A DNA stretch of 54,182 nt, taken from assembly GCA_029260795.1 (NCBI GenBank), contig JAJDCO010000141.1, forward strand, positions 1-54,182, in the 5' to 3' direction. A program made the position numbers and the translations under genes. A model generated the notes under the pieces. It was not told where the DNA came from. It worked only from the letters and a program-made list of their open reading frames with translations, and searched no databases. This DNA comes from Planctomycetota bacterium. GTDB taxonomy: Bacteria; Planctomycetota; OFTM77. Positions within the stretch are counted from its first letter, which is position 1. Each line of letters starts with the position of its first letter. Positions 16,821 through 25,098 of the stretch are shown in pieces.

Positions 16821-18152
16821 ATGGAGATCGAGCGCATCGATTCGCGAGACGGAGGCGTCGAGGTCGTCACGACCGGTGTTCGGCTTCGCTTCTCGTCGAA
16901 GGGGGAGATCGAGGGGCGGGCGCGCATTCCCGTCGAGCGCACGCTCTGGGTCTCCGACCCGGTCGAAGGCCCCGCCGCGCCTTGGGTCGTGACGACACCT
17001 GGGCCACCCGTTTGCCTTCAGCGGGAAGGGGGAGGGGAGGCCGAGGTCACCGAGGACGGTGTGCTGCGTCTTCGGACGAGCCGGGGTTGGCGAGTGACGC
17101 CCGGTGTCGAGTTCGAGCCGCTGTCGATCGCACGCTCGCGAGGACGGTGGTTGATTCTCGATCGTGCGGGCGGTTTCAGCGTGCAGCCCGAAGGCTCGTC
17201 ACGGGCCGAGCGCGTGCGATGGCATCGGGACGGCCTCGAGCTGGGTGTTGGAAGGACATGGATCGGGACCTACCCGCCGCGCTGGCCGCGCGCCGAGCAT
17301 CTCGACTGGGGAATCGCGCACGAGGGGAGGCCGCAGCCGTTTCCGGAGAGCGTCTTTCCCGACGCGGACGTCGTGGCCGAGTCGGCGAAGACATGCCGCG
17401 TGCTCGCATTGCACGCGTACTTCTGGAAAGCGGCGCCGCGAGAGCTGCGGCCGCGGTGGGGGCGCTATGCCGGGCGACGCTGCTCCTGGCTGACGCCGCG
17501 TCACGAGCCCGAGCATCCCGAGCGGTATTGGGCATTTCGCGAGAGCGTCCGTCGGCACGGCTTGAAGCTGGTCGTTTACCTGAGCCCGTACTACTGCCAC
17601 GCGCCCGACATTGAAGACGAGGTCGCCCGCGTTCTCGAAGAGTACGACGTCGATGGCCTCTACCTGGATGGCGTGGCCGACACGATGCCCGAGGCCTATC
17701 GGATCGTGCGTGGCATCCGGACGCAGCTCGGACCCGATCGGCTGCTCTACCTGAACGCCACGCGTCAGCCGCTGGACTCGGTGCAGGTGGCCTGTCCGTT
17801 CATCGACGCTTGGGCCGACTTCGTCCTGAGGGGGGACTCGGGGCGAGGGGGCTGGTCGCGGAATCGGTTCCTCGACTGGGCGGTGCGGGCGTGGGGCGTG
17901 AGCAATGCCGTCTCGTTCTGGTGCCACTACGGCTCTTGGGGCGGGCCGTTTCCCCGGGATCGAGTGCCGCAAAGCAGAGACGTGTCGGCGGCTTTGGAGC
18001 GGCACGTTCGAATCTGGCGACGCTCGTTCTGGCCGGGAGCGGAGGGGCGGGATCGCTTCGACCGGGAGCATGGTGAGGGCTTGACGAGATTGGCGGCCAG
18101 CGAGCGAGCGTGGCTCGAAGAATCCTTGGGGGGCAGGGATTCGGGCGATTGA
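16821..18152 (+). CDS. TIM-barrel glycoside-hydrolase-like protein in the glycan locus
   Basis: 443 residues from ATG 16821 (GGTGGG upstream). The first ~150 residues are a beta-rich domain. After that comes a barrel-like part: VLALHAYFWKAAP, RHGLKLVVYLSPYYCHAPDIEDEV, EEYDVDGLYLDGVADTMPEAY (acidic LDG around residue 282), DRLLYLNATRQPLD, and AVSFWCHYGSWGG. The DG(L/I)YLDG strand is typical of clan GH-D-like and other putative glycoside hydrolases. I cannot place it in a numbered family. No signal peptide is seen, which is odd for a hydrolase. It may trim a lipid-linked intermediate in the cytoplasm or have lost activity. It is 19 bases after the dehydratase, and its stop overlaps the feo promoter. 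Confidence 0.6.
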   Translation: MEIERIDSRDGGVEVVTTGVRLRFSSKGEIEGRARIPVERTLWVSDPVEGPAAPWVVTTPGPPVCLQREGGGEAEVTEDGVLRLRTSRGWRVTPGVEFEPLSIARSRGRWLILDRAGGFSVQPEGSSRAERVRWHRDGLELGVGRTWIGTYPPRWPRAEHLDWGIAHEGRPQPFPESVFPDADVVAESAKTCRVLALHAYFWKAAPRELRPRWGRYAGRRCSWLTPRHEPEHPERYWAFRESVRRHGLKLVVYLSPYYCHAPDIEDEVARVLEEYDVDGLYLDGVADTMPEAYRIVRGIRTQLGPDRLLYLNATRQPLDSVQVACPFIDAWADFVLRGDSGRGGWSRNRFLDWAVRAWGVSNAVSFWCHYGSWGGPFPRDRVPQSRDVSAALERHVRIWRRSFWPGAEGRDRFDREHGEGLTRLAASERAWLEESLGGRDSGD

Positions 18153-18176
18153 CATCGGCGAGGGGAGGGCTATACT
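18149..18176 (+). promoter_or_regulatory. Sigma-70-type promoter of the feo operon
   Basis: TTGACA (18149-18154), a 16-base spacer, and TATACT (18171-18176). This is the best consensus promoter in the window. The -35 box overlaps the stop codon of the upstream gene. Expected transcription start is near 18183, immediately before or within the palindrome at 18187-18203. Confidence 0.75.
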
Positions 18177-18186
18177 CCTCGGGCAG

Positions 18187-18203
18187 TTGAGAAGCATTCT
18201 CAA
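18187..18203. promoter_or_regulatory. Fur-box-like operator before feoA
   Basis: TTGAGAAGCATTCTCAA is a perfect inverted repeat (7-3-7). Its core TGAGAAGCATTCTCA differs at one base from the 7-1-7 Fur-box form TGAGAATCATTCTCA as I recall it. It sits about +5 to +21 from the predicted start, where a repressor would block transcription. With ferrous-iron genes directly downstream, an iron-sensing Fur-family repressor is the natural reading. Confidence 0.7.
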
Positions 18204-18256
18204 GTGGGAGCGACGTCCCGGCCGATGGCTCCTGAAGACGAGATGAGAGAACCAGC

Positions 18257-18493
18257 ATGATCGCGCCCCTCTCCCTTTTCAATCCATCGGACGGCCCTCT
18301 CCAGGTGATCGAGATACTCGGCGACGACGCCGATTCTCGGCGTCTGCGGGAGCTCGGCATGGGAACCGGATCGACGGTCTGCGTCGTGCGTCAAGGACGC
18401 CCTTCGATCGTGGACCTGGGAGGACCTCGCTTCGCCATCGGAGCCGAGCTTCTCGAGCGTGTCCTCGTTCAGCCGGCCGGCCGGCTGACGTGA
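18257..18493 (+). CDS. feoA: FeoA family protein (first copy)
   Basis: 78 residues with the SH3-like FeoA fold: LQVIEILGDDADSRRLRELGMGTGSTVCVV, then an IVDLGGPRFAIGAELLERVLV ending. FeoA is a small cytoplasmic partner of the ferrous iron transporter FeoB and is thought to modulate it. It opens the feo operon, 53 bases after the operator. It overlaps the second feoA by 4 bases (GTGA). Its C-terminal half differs from the second copy, so the two are not a recent duplicate. Confidence 0.88.
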   Translation: MIAPLSLFNPSDGPLQVIEILGDDADSRRLRELGMGTGSTVCVVRQGRPSIVDLGGPRFAIGAELLERVLVQPAGRLT

Positions 18494-18732
18494 CGACTCC
18501 GGGCACCTTGGCCGCCTTGTCGGTCGGAGCTCGCGCGCGTGTCATCGAGGTCGGTGGGGACGAGCGCCTGCAGCAACGGCTGCTGGAGCTGGGCGTGTTA
18601 CCCGGCATCGAGCTGAAGGTCGTTCGCACGGCACCGCTCGGAGATCCGCTCGAGGTGCAGGTGATGGGATACAGCTTGAGCCTCCGGCGCTCGGAAGCCG
18701 AGGTCGTGCGCATCGAGGCCCTTTCAGAATGA
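18490..18732 (+). CDS. feoA: FeoA family protein (second copy)
   Basis: 80 residues from GTG 18490, coupled to the first feoA. The pattern GARARVIEVGGDERLQQRLLELGVLPGIELKVV, DPLEVQVMGYSLSLRRSEAEVV is the more canonical FeoA, with the conserved LxxLGxxPG and GxxxxLRxxEAxxI signatures. Two tandem FeoA domains, as separate genes or fused, are known in other feo operons. It overlaps feoB by ATGA, so stoichiometric translation is expected. Confidence 0.92.
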   Translation: MTTPGTLAALSVGARARVIEVGGDERLQQRLLELGVLPGIELKVVRTAPLGDPLEVQVMGYSLSLRRSEAEVVRIEALSE

Positions 18733-21071
18733 GCTCACAGCCGTCGGCAGTCCGCACTCCGGCTGAATCGGTGGGCGTCTTTGCTCTCTTGGGCAACCCG
18801 AACACCGGGAAGAGCACGCTCTTTGGCGCATTGACGGGGGTTCGTCAGAAGGTCGCCAACTTTCCCGGTGTGACGGTCGAGGCGAAGCTCGGTCAACGGA
18901 CGACGGCTCGCGGGTCGTCGACCTTCATCGATCTGCCGGGGACTTACAGCCTGGCTGCGCGATCGCCGGACGAGCGGGTGGCCCTCCAGGCCCTGCTCGG
19001 ACGCCTCGAGGGGATCCCGGCTCCCCACGGTGTCCTGATCGTCGTCGACGCCACCAGTCTCGATCGAAACCTGTACCTCGCCAGCCAGGTGCTCGAGCTC
19101 GATCTGCCGGCGGTCGTGGCCTTGACGATGGTCGACGTGGCGGAGCGCCGCGGCATCGAGATCGATGTCGAGCAGTTGTCCGAGGCCTTGGGTGCGCCGG
19201 TCGTTCCGGTCAACGCGCCTCGGGGCGAAGGCCTGGAAGAGCTGGTGGCGGCGCTGGAGGCCGTCGCGGAGCAGGCGCGGCCACCTTTGGTCATTTCCTA
19301 CGCCGAGGAGCTGCGGCACGCGGTCGACACCGTGCTCGCGGAGCTCGAGTCGGGAGCCGAGCGCCTGGGCTGGACGCCCTGCCGGTCGGACGCGCTGCGC
19401 CTGGTGGTGGACGGTGACGGTCCCTTTCTCTCGGAGGTCGAGGAGAGGCTTGGTGGCGACTTTCTGAGCCGCTATCGCTCGATCCGCGAGTCGGCGAGCC
19501 AGGAGCGGGCGCCCTCGTTGATCGAGGCCCAGGCTCGCTATGGCCAGATCGCGCTCTGGTCTCGCGGTTGTCGCCGCGTCACCGAGCAGACGGGAACGAC
19601 CTGGACGGAGCGGATCGACGGGGTTCTGACGCACAAGCTGTGGGGATCGCTGACGTTCGTGGTCGTGATGGGCCTGCTGTTTCAATCGATCTTCGCCTGG
19701 TCGAGCCCTCTGATGGACGGGATCGAGAGCCTGTTCGGAGCTTTGGGCGGGTGGATCGGAGCCGGGCTTCCCGAAGGGCCACTGCGAGGGCTGCTGGTCG
19801 ACGGCATCATCGGGGGTGTCGGAGGCGTCGTCGTCTTCTTGCCGCAGATCCTGATCTTGTTCTGCTTTATCGCAGTGCTCGAGGACCTCGGGTACATGAC
19901 GCGCGCCGCGTTCTTGATGGACAACCTGATGGCGAAGTTCTCGCTTTCGGGCCGATCCTTCATTCCACTGCTTTCATCATTTGCGTGTGCGGTGCCCGGC
20001 ATCATGGGTGCGCGTGTGATCGAGGATCGGGCCACGCGCTTGACCACGATCTTCCTCGCGCCCTTCATGAGCTGCTCGGCGCGTCTGCCCGTCTACACCC
20101 TGATGATCGGGGCCTTCGTGCCCGCGCGCACGGTCTGGGGCTTCTTGGAGCTCCAAGGCATCGTGTTGTTCGCGATGTACTTCGTCGGCATCGCCGCCGC
20201 CGTGCCGACCGCCTGGTTGGTGCAACGATTCTGGCTCAAGGGTCACCGCAGCGCCTTCCTCCTCGAGCTGCCCAGCTACAAGATGCCCCGGATCAAGGCC
20301 GTCGCCCTCACTCTCTGGCAGCGCGGGGGCGCCTTCGTGCGCCGGGCGGGTACGATCATCTTGGCGGTCAGCATCGTCGTCTGGGCGCTCGCCTATTTTC
20401 CCCGCTCGGAGACGGTTCTCGAGCGCTTCGAGACGAGCCGCGAACAGGCACGAGAGACCTATCGATCCTCGCTCGCGACGAGCGTGCAGGAGCTCGGTCT
20501 CCCAGGTCGCGAGGGCGATCCCGAGACCGTGATGGAGGAGACCGCCGCCGCCGAGTCCGATCAGGCGGACCGAGCCCGTGTGCGGCTGAAGGCGGCTCGG
20601 GACAACCTCGACGGCCGCCTCGTGCAGCTCGACGGCGATGAGCAAGGCGAGCTGCTGGCGACCAGCTACTTGGGACGAGCCGGCCGCCTGATCGAGCCGA
20701 TCGTGGAGCCCTTGGGTTGGGATTGGCGCATCGGCATGGCGACGCTGGCCAGCTTCCCGGCCCGAGAGGTCATCGTGGCGACCCTCGGCACGATCTTCCA
20801 CCTGAGCGATGTCGACGAGGAGTCGGAGTCCCTGCGCGACGTGCTGCGGGATGCCAAGCGACCCGATGGCGGCCCGCTCTTCACGCTCGCAACGGGGCTC
20901 TCGGTCATGATCTTCTTCGCGCTCTGCGCACAGTGCGCGGCGACTCTCGCCACCATGCGACGAGAGACCGCCTCCTGGCGCTGGCCACTCCTGAGCTTCG
21001 CCTACATGACCTCGTTGGCCTACCTGGCCGCATTCGCCGTCTACCAGATCGCTCGGGCGGCCGAGTCATGA
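18729..21071 (+). CDS. feoB: Ferrous iron transport protein B
   Basis: 780 residues. The N-terminal G domain has G1 GNPNTGKST (22-30), G2 within VANFPGVTVE and G3 DLPGTYSL. G4 reads TMVD where most FeoB have N-x-x-D, and G5 is in VPVNAPRGEG. A helical GDI-like region follows, then the membrane part with two Gate regions (GGVGGVVVFLPQILILFCFIAVLEDLGYMTR and GRSFIPLLSSFACAVPGIMGAR), and the C-terminal helices. A charged insertion of ~80 residues (about 560-650) lies between membrane segments. It imports Fe2+ across the inner membrane. Its stop overlaps the small Cys-rich protein by ATGA. Confidence 0.95.
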   Translation: MSSQPSAVRTPAESVGVFALLGNPNTGKSTLFGALTGVRQKVANFPGVTVEAKLGQRTTARGSSTFIDLPGTYSLAARSPDERVALQALLGRLEGIPAPHGVLIVVDATSLDRNLYLASQVLELDLPAVVALTMVDVAERRGIEIDVEQLSEALGAPVVPVNAPRGEGLEELVAALEAVAEQARPPLVISYAEELRHAVDTVLAELESGAERLGWTPCRSDALRLVVDGDGPFLSEVEERLGGDFLSRYRSIRESASQERAPSLIEAQARYGQIALWSRGCRRVTEQTGTTWTERIDGVLTHKLWGSLTFVVVMGLLFQSIFAWSSPLMDGIESLFGALGGWIGAGLPEGPLRGLLVDGIIGGVGGVVVFLPQILILFCFIAVLEDLGYMTRAAFLMDNLMAKFSLSGRSFIPLLSSFACAVPGIMGARVIEDRATRLTTIFLAPFMSCSARLPVYTLMIGAFVPARTVWGFLELQGIVLFAMYFVGIAAAVPTAWLVQRFWLKGHRSAFLLELPSYKMPRIKAVALTLWQRGGAFVRRAGTIILAVSIVVWALAYFPRSETVLERFETSREQARETYRSSLATSVQELGLPGREGDPETVMEETAAAESDQADRARVRLKAARDNLDGRLVQLDGDEQGELLATSYLGRAGRLIEPIVEPLGWDWRIGMATLASFPAREVIVATLGTIFHLSDVDEESESLRDVLRDAKRPDGGPLFTLATGLSVMIFFALCAQCAATLATMRRETASWRWPLLSFAYMTSLAYLAAFAVYQIARAAES

Positions 21072-21262
21072 GCGAGTGGGTCCAGATCCTCGTCGTCGCG
21101 CTCCTGGTCGGCATCGCGCTCGGATACCTCGGAACGCGGGCGATCGCGCTCTGGCGGGGCCGTTCGGGGAGCTGCGGCCAAAAGTGCGCCGCGAAGGCTC
21201 TCCACGAGGCCAAGCAGGCCGCTCGAGCAGGCTCCACCCAAGACACTCCGCCGTCCGAATGA
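21068..21262 (+). CDS. Small FeoB-associated Cys-containing membrane protein
   Basis: 64 residues, starting on the ATGA overlap with feoB. One transmembrane helix (about 5-24, VQILVVALLVGIALGYLGTRAI) is followed by a short basic linker and a CGQKC motif, then a charged tail. Size, position and the CxxxC pair match the FeoB-associated Cys-rich membrane proteins (FeoC-position partners). It may bind iron or support FeoB assembly; this is inferred from position. Confidence 0.75.
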   Translation: MSEWVQILVVALLVGIALGYLGTRAIALWRGRSGSCGQKCAAKALHEAKQAARAGSTQDTPPSE

Positions 21263-21396
21263 CCTTCGGATGCGTGTGCGTTGGGGCGCCGGAATCGGCC
21301 GCATGTCCCACCGCGGTGGGCTCCGAGCGGCCGGACCTCAGGGAGCCTCCCCGCTCGTCTGATTCTGCTTCGGCTGAGCGTGCGGATCGGCCGATA

Positions 21397-21427
21397 ACCC
21401 TCGACAGGGCGAGTCCTCGCCGAGGGT
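21397..21427. other. Hairpin between the feo operon and the HDOD gene
   Basis: ACCCTCG (21397-21403) pairs with CGAGGGT (21421-21427), and inside it GCGAG pairs with CTCGC around a two-base loop, with a short bulge on the left arm. No T-run follows, so it could be a weak or factor-assisted terminator of the feo transcript or part of the next gene's leader. Confidence 0.4.
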
Positions 21428-21468
21428 GAGAATCGCCGTGCGGGACTCGGCGGATGGGAAGCGGATCC

Positions 21469-22320
21469 ATGATCGATATCGAAAAGCTGATCGCGAGTGC
21501 ACAAGAGCTCGAGCCGCTCCCGGCGAGTGCCAGCCGCCTCGCCTCGCTGCTGTCGGACATCAACACACCCCTGCACCAGATCGTGAAGGTGGTGTCTTTC
21601 GATCCGGCGCTCGCCTCGCGGGTGCTGCGGGCGGCGAACTCCGCTCTCAGTGGTGCCCGGGCTCCGATCGAGACGATCGATGCAGCCATCGCGAGGCTCG
21701 GTCCTGGCATGGTCATGGCGCTCACGATTGGCTCGTCCGTTCAGGCACAGCTCGGCGACGCGATCCCCTTCTATGGGTTGGAAGAGGGAGATCTGTGGCG
21801 ACACTCGGTGGCTTCGGCGCTAGGTGCCGAGCTTCTGCGCAAGAGTCGCCCCCGCAAGATCCCGCCGGCTGCGTTCACGGCGGCGCTGCTGCACGACGTC
21901 GGCAAGCTCGTTCTCGGGCGGTTCGTGCGCAACGAGCTGCGCGAGTGGTTCGACCGTGCGCAGCGCGAGGGCAAGCTCTCCCGCCAGCAGGCCGAGAAAG
22001 AGCTGATCGAAGTCAGTCACGCCGAGATCGGGGGGCTGGTCGCCCAGGATTGGGGGCTGCCCGAGCACATCGTGTGGGGGATCTCATTCCACCACGATCC
22101 TCGCCACGCCACACCGGGAGAGGGAGACCCGCTCTGCGACGCGGTCTTCCTCTCCGACGTCTTCGCCCAGAGAGCACTCGGCACGCTCGACGCTCGTGAC
22201 GTTCCCGAAGGTCTCGAGGACGAGATCCTCGGGCGCTTCGAGCTCGAGGACGCGGATCGCGACCGAATCGTCGAGGCGATTCGCGACGAGCTGTCGGAAG
22301 TGATGAGCTGGTACGACTGA
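21469..22320 (+). CDS. HDOD domain signalling protein
   Basis: 283 residues from ATG 21469; the ATG at 21454 would add five residues and cannot be excluded. The HDOD domain covers most of the protein: LEPLPASASRLASLLSD, VVSFDPALASRVLRAANSA, DAAIARLGPGMVMALTIGSSV, AALLHDVGKLVLGRF, and SHAEIGGLVAQDWGLPEHI followed by ISFHHDP. The HD residues are partly kept (LLHDVGK), so it is closer to catalytic HD proteins than some HDOD members. These proteins act in signal transduction, often alongside cyclic-di-GMP or chemotaxis systems. No partner domain is present. It converges tail to tail with copA, with 3 bases between the stops. Confidence 0.85.
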   Translation: MIDIEKLIASAQELEPLPASASRLASLLSDINTPLHQIVKVVSFDPALASRVLRAANSALSGARAPIETIDAAIARLGPGMVMALTIGSSVQAQLGDAIPFYGLEEGDLWRHSVASALGAELLRKSRPRKIPPAAFTAALLHDVGKLVLGRFVRNELREWFDRAQREGKLSRQQAEKELIEVSHAEIGGLVAQDWGLPEHIVWGISFHHDPRHATPGEGDPLCDAVFLSDVFAQRALGTLDARDVPEGLEDEILGRFELEDADRDRIVEAIRDELSEVMSWYD

Positions 22321-22330
22321 GCCTCAGTCG
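22314..22330. terminator. Palindrome spanning two convergent stop codons
   Basis: CGACTGAG-C-CTCAGTCG is a perfect inverted repeat containing the TGA of the HDOD gene and the TGA (as TCA) of copA. With a one-base spacer it would fold as a 6-7 bp hairpin in either transcript. There are no T-runs. It may limit read-through, or simply reflect both proteins ending in similar codons (YD and DD). Confidence 0.35.
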
Positions 22331-24933
22331 TCGAGGGCGCGCCGAAGCCGCAAGGCGTTGCCGATGACCGAGACCGAGCTGAGGCTCATGGCGGCGCTGG
22401 CAATCATTGGGCTGAGCAAGGTTCCGAACAGGGGGTACAGGGCCCCGGCCGCGATCGGAATCCCGAGCACGTTGTAGCCGAACGCGAAGAAGAGGTTCTG
22501 GCGGACGTTCCTCAAGGTCGCTTCGCTCAGCCGGCGCGCGTCCGTCAGCGCGTTGAGATCGGCGCGCAGGACCACCAGCCCCGCCGACTCGGCGGCGATC
22601 TCGGTACCGCCGACGGCGATCCCGATCTGAGCCTGTGAGAGCGCCGGCGCGTCGTTGATCCCGTCCCCCGCGAAGGCGACCGTCCGTCCCTGCCGTTGCA
22701 GCTCCTCGACCAGCGCGGCCTTCTCGACCGGCGAGCACTGCGCTCGCACCTCCTCGATACCGAGCTCCCGAGCGACTGCCTTCGCCGTGTCGGGGTGATC
22801 ACCGGTGACCATCCATAGCTCGACGCCTCGACGTCGCCACGCCTCGATTGCGGCGGGTGTCGTTTCGCGGATCCGATCGGCGAAGCGAATCCAGCCCGCG
22901 AACCGCCCGTCGATCGCAACCAAGACGACCACGTCGCCCGCTCGCCGCGCCTCTTGCACCGCGTCCGCTTCGTCGAGACTGGTCACGCCTTCGCTCTCCA
23001 GCAGCGCACGCGAGCCGATCAAGACCAGACGGTCTTCGACTCGACCTCGAATGCCGGCACCGGGGCGCGGCTCGACGTCCTGCGGCTCCTGGAGCGTGAT
23101 CCCCTGCTCCTCCGCGTGATTCACGACGGCCCGCGCCAGCGGGTGCTCGCTCGATCGCTCCAGGCTAGCTGCACCGAGGAGCATCTCGGCCGCGTCGCCG
23201 CTCGTCGTGACCACTTCGACGACGACCGGCCGGCCTTCGGTCAGCGTGCCCGTCTTGTCGATCAGCAGTACGTCTGCTTTCTGGAAGGCCTCGAGCGCGC
23301 CCGCATCGCGAACCAAGATACCGCGCTTGGCCCCGGTACCGGTCGCGACCATGACGGACATCGGCGTCGCCAGGCCGAGCGCACAGGGGCAGGCGATGAT
23401 GAGCACCGAGACGGAAGCGAGGAGTGCGTACGCCAGCTTCGGCTCGGGGCCGAACACCGCCCACACGATGGCCGTGACGATCGCGCACACGATCACGGCC
23501 GGCACGAAGACGCGGGCCACCGAGTCGGCGAGGCGTTGGATCGGGGCTCGGGAGCGTTGAGCCCGAGAGACCGCCTCGACGATCTGCGCCAAGAGCGTGT
23601 CGCTTCCGACCCGCTGGGCCTGCATCGTGAAGGCACCCGCTCCGTTCACGGTGCCACCCGACACCGTATCGCCCTTCCGCGCGGTACGCGGCATGGGCTC
23701 GCCGGTGATCATCGACTCGTCGAGGGTGGCGATGCCTTCCACGACGACGCCATCGACCGGCACCTTTTCACCGGGCCGGACTCGAAGCCGGTCTCCGACC
23801 TGCACGTGGTTCCAGGCGATGTCCTCGTCCTCACCGTCCTGATTCACGCGGTGCGCGATCTTGGGCGCGAGCTCGAGCAGCTCGCGCAGTGCTCGACCGG
23901 TTTGAGACCGGGCACGGAGCTCGAGGACTTGGCCGAGCAGCACGAGAGTGATGATGACGGCGGCAGCTTCGAAGTACACGGGCACCTCACCGACCGCGCC
24001 GTGTGTCGAAGCGGGAAGCCAACCCGGAGCCAGCGTGGCGAAGACGCTGTAGGTCGCAGCGGCGGCGGTGCCGAGCCCGATCAGAGTGAACATGTTGGGC
24101 GAGCGGTGTCGAACGGAGGCGATCGCTCGCTGGAAGAAAGGCCAGCCGCCGTAGACGACCACCGGCATCGCCAGCACGAGCTCGAGCCAACGTTGACCGG
24201 CGTGGCCGAGCCAGCGCGAGACGGCCAGGGAGGGCCACATCGATGACATGGCGCTGAAGAATACGAGGATCGTGGGGACGAGGCAGATTCGAAGGCGCCG
24301 CGTGAAATCGACCAGCTCGGGAGAAGCCGGCTCCTCGGCGGTCACGGTCCGAGGCTCGAGCGCCATGCCGCATTTCGGGCAGGTGCCCGGCGAGTCCTGG
24401 ATGACCTCAGGGTGCATGGGACAGGTGTACTCGACCCGCTCCGCGGCGCGCGTGACGCGATCGGGCTCGAGCGCCATGCCACAGCTCGGACAAGCCGCCG
24501 GCTCGGAGCTCGACACCTCGGGACACATGGGGCAGACCCAACTCGTCCCGAGCGGGAGCTCGCCAGCCCGGGGGCGAGCGACAGCACCCGTGAGGAACTC
24601 ATCGGGTCGATCTCGAAAGCGGTCGTGGCAGCTCACGGAGCAGAAGAAGTATTGCTTGCCCGCGTGCTCGTGTGTCGCGGCCGCGGACTCCGGGGCGACC
24701 GACATGCCACAGACGGGATCCGTCTCCTGAGAGGGGCAGGCGATCGTTGCCGAGCGGTCGGCGGCGAGGAACCGCTCCGGATCGGCGAGGAACTGATCCC
24801 GGCATCCCTCGCAGCAGAAGTAGTAGTCTCGCCCTGCGTGCGCGGCGTGCGCCGAAGCGCGCAGGCCGGATGCGTTCGATGCCTCATCCGGTTGCAGAAC
24901 GGACATGCCACAGACGGGATCGACCGGGCTCAT
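22324..24933 (-). CDS. copA: Copper-type P1B ATPase with two YHS and two heavy-metal-binding domains
   Basis: 869 residues from ATG 24933 (AAAAGG upstream); a longer in-frame start at 24978 lacks a site. YHS domain 1 (DPVCGM ~5-10, YYFCCEGC ~37-44) and YHS domain 2 (DPVCGM ~72-77, YFFCSVSC ~95-102) are followed by CPMCPEV...CPSCGM (~134-153) and CPMHPEV...CPKCGM (~171-190). Eight membrane helices follow, with TGE in the actuator, CPC at ~515, DKTGTLTEG (~557), SSEHPLARA and GDGINDAPAL. CPC with these N-terminal modules indicates Cu+ export (P1B-1). The first heavy-metal domain has Cys where the second has His. Divergent from the sigma factor gene. Confidence 0.92.
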   Translation of the reverse strand: MSPVDPVCGMSVLQPDEASNASGLRASAHAAHAGRDYYFCCEGCRDQFLADPERFLAADRSATIACPSQETDPVCGMSVAPESAAATHEHAGKQYFFCSVSCHDRFRDRPDEFLTGAVARPRAGELPLGTSWVCPMCPEVSSSEPAACPSCGMALEPDRVTRAAERVEYTCPMHPEVIQDSPGTCPKCGMALEPRTVTAEEPASPELVDFTRRLRICLVPTILVFFSAMSSMWPSLAVSRWLGHAGQRWLELVLAMPVVVYGGWPFFQRAIASVRHRSPNMFTLIGLGTAAAATYSVFATLAPGWLPASTHGAVGEVPVYFEAAAVIITLVLLGQVLELRARSQTGRALRELLELAPKIAHRVNQDGEDEDIAWNHVQVGDRLRVRPGEKVPVDGVVVEGIATLDESMITGEPMPRTARKGDTVSGGTVNGAGAFTMQAQRVGSDTLLAQIVEAVSRAQRSRAPIQRLADSVARVFVPAVIVCAIVTAIVWAVFGPEPKLAYALLASVSVLIIACPCALGLATPMSVMVATGTGAKRGILVRDAGALEAFQKADVLLIDKTGTLTEGRPVVVEVVTTSGDAAEMLLGAASLERSSEHPLARAVVNHAEEQGITLQEPQDVEPRPGAGIRGRVEDRLVLIGSRALLESEGVTSLDEADAVQEARRAGDVVVLVAIDGRFAGWIRFADRIRETTPAAIEAWRRRGVELWMVTGDHPDTAKAVARELGIEEVRAQCSPVEKAALVEELQRQGRTVAFAGDGINDAPALSQAQIGIAVGGTEIAAESAGLVVLRADLNALTDARRLSEATLRNVRQNLFFAFGYNVLGIPIAAGALYPLFGTLLSPMIASAAMSLSSVSVIGNALRLRRALDD

Positions 24934-25098
24934 GGTCTTGCCTTTTCTCGTAGTGTTGGCCGAGCGACAGGACGTCACTCTAGCTTGGCGCGAGACCGTC
25001 TGCGAGGGCAGCCGGTTTCGGCTCTTTCGGAGCTCGGGCCGTCACGAGAGTTTTTTCCTGACGGATCGGAGGGTGGCCGCCGTCTGGGAGAGCGACGC

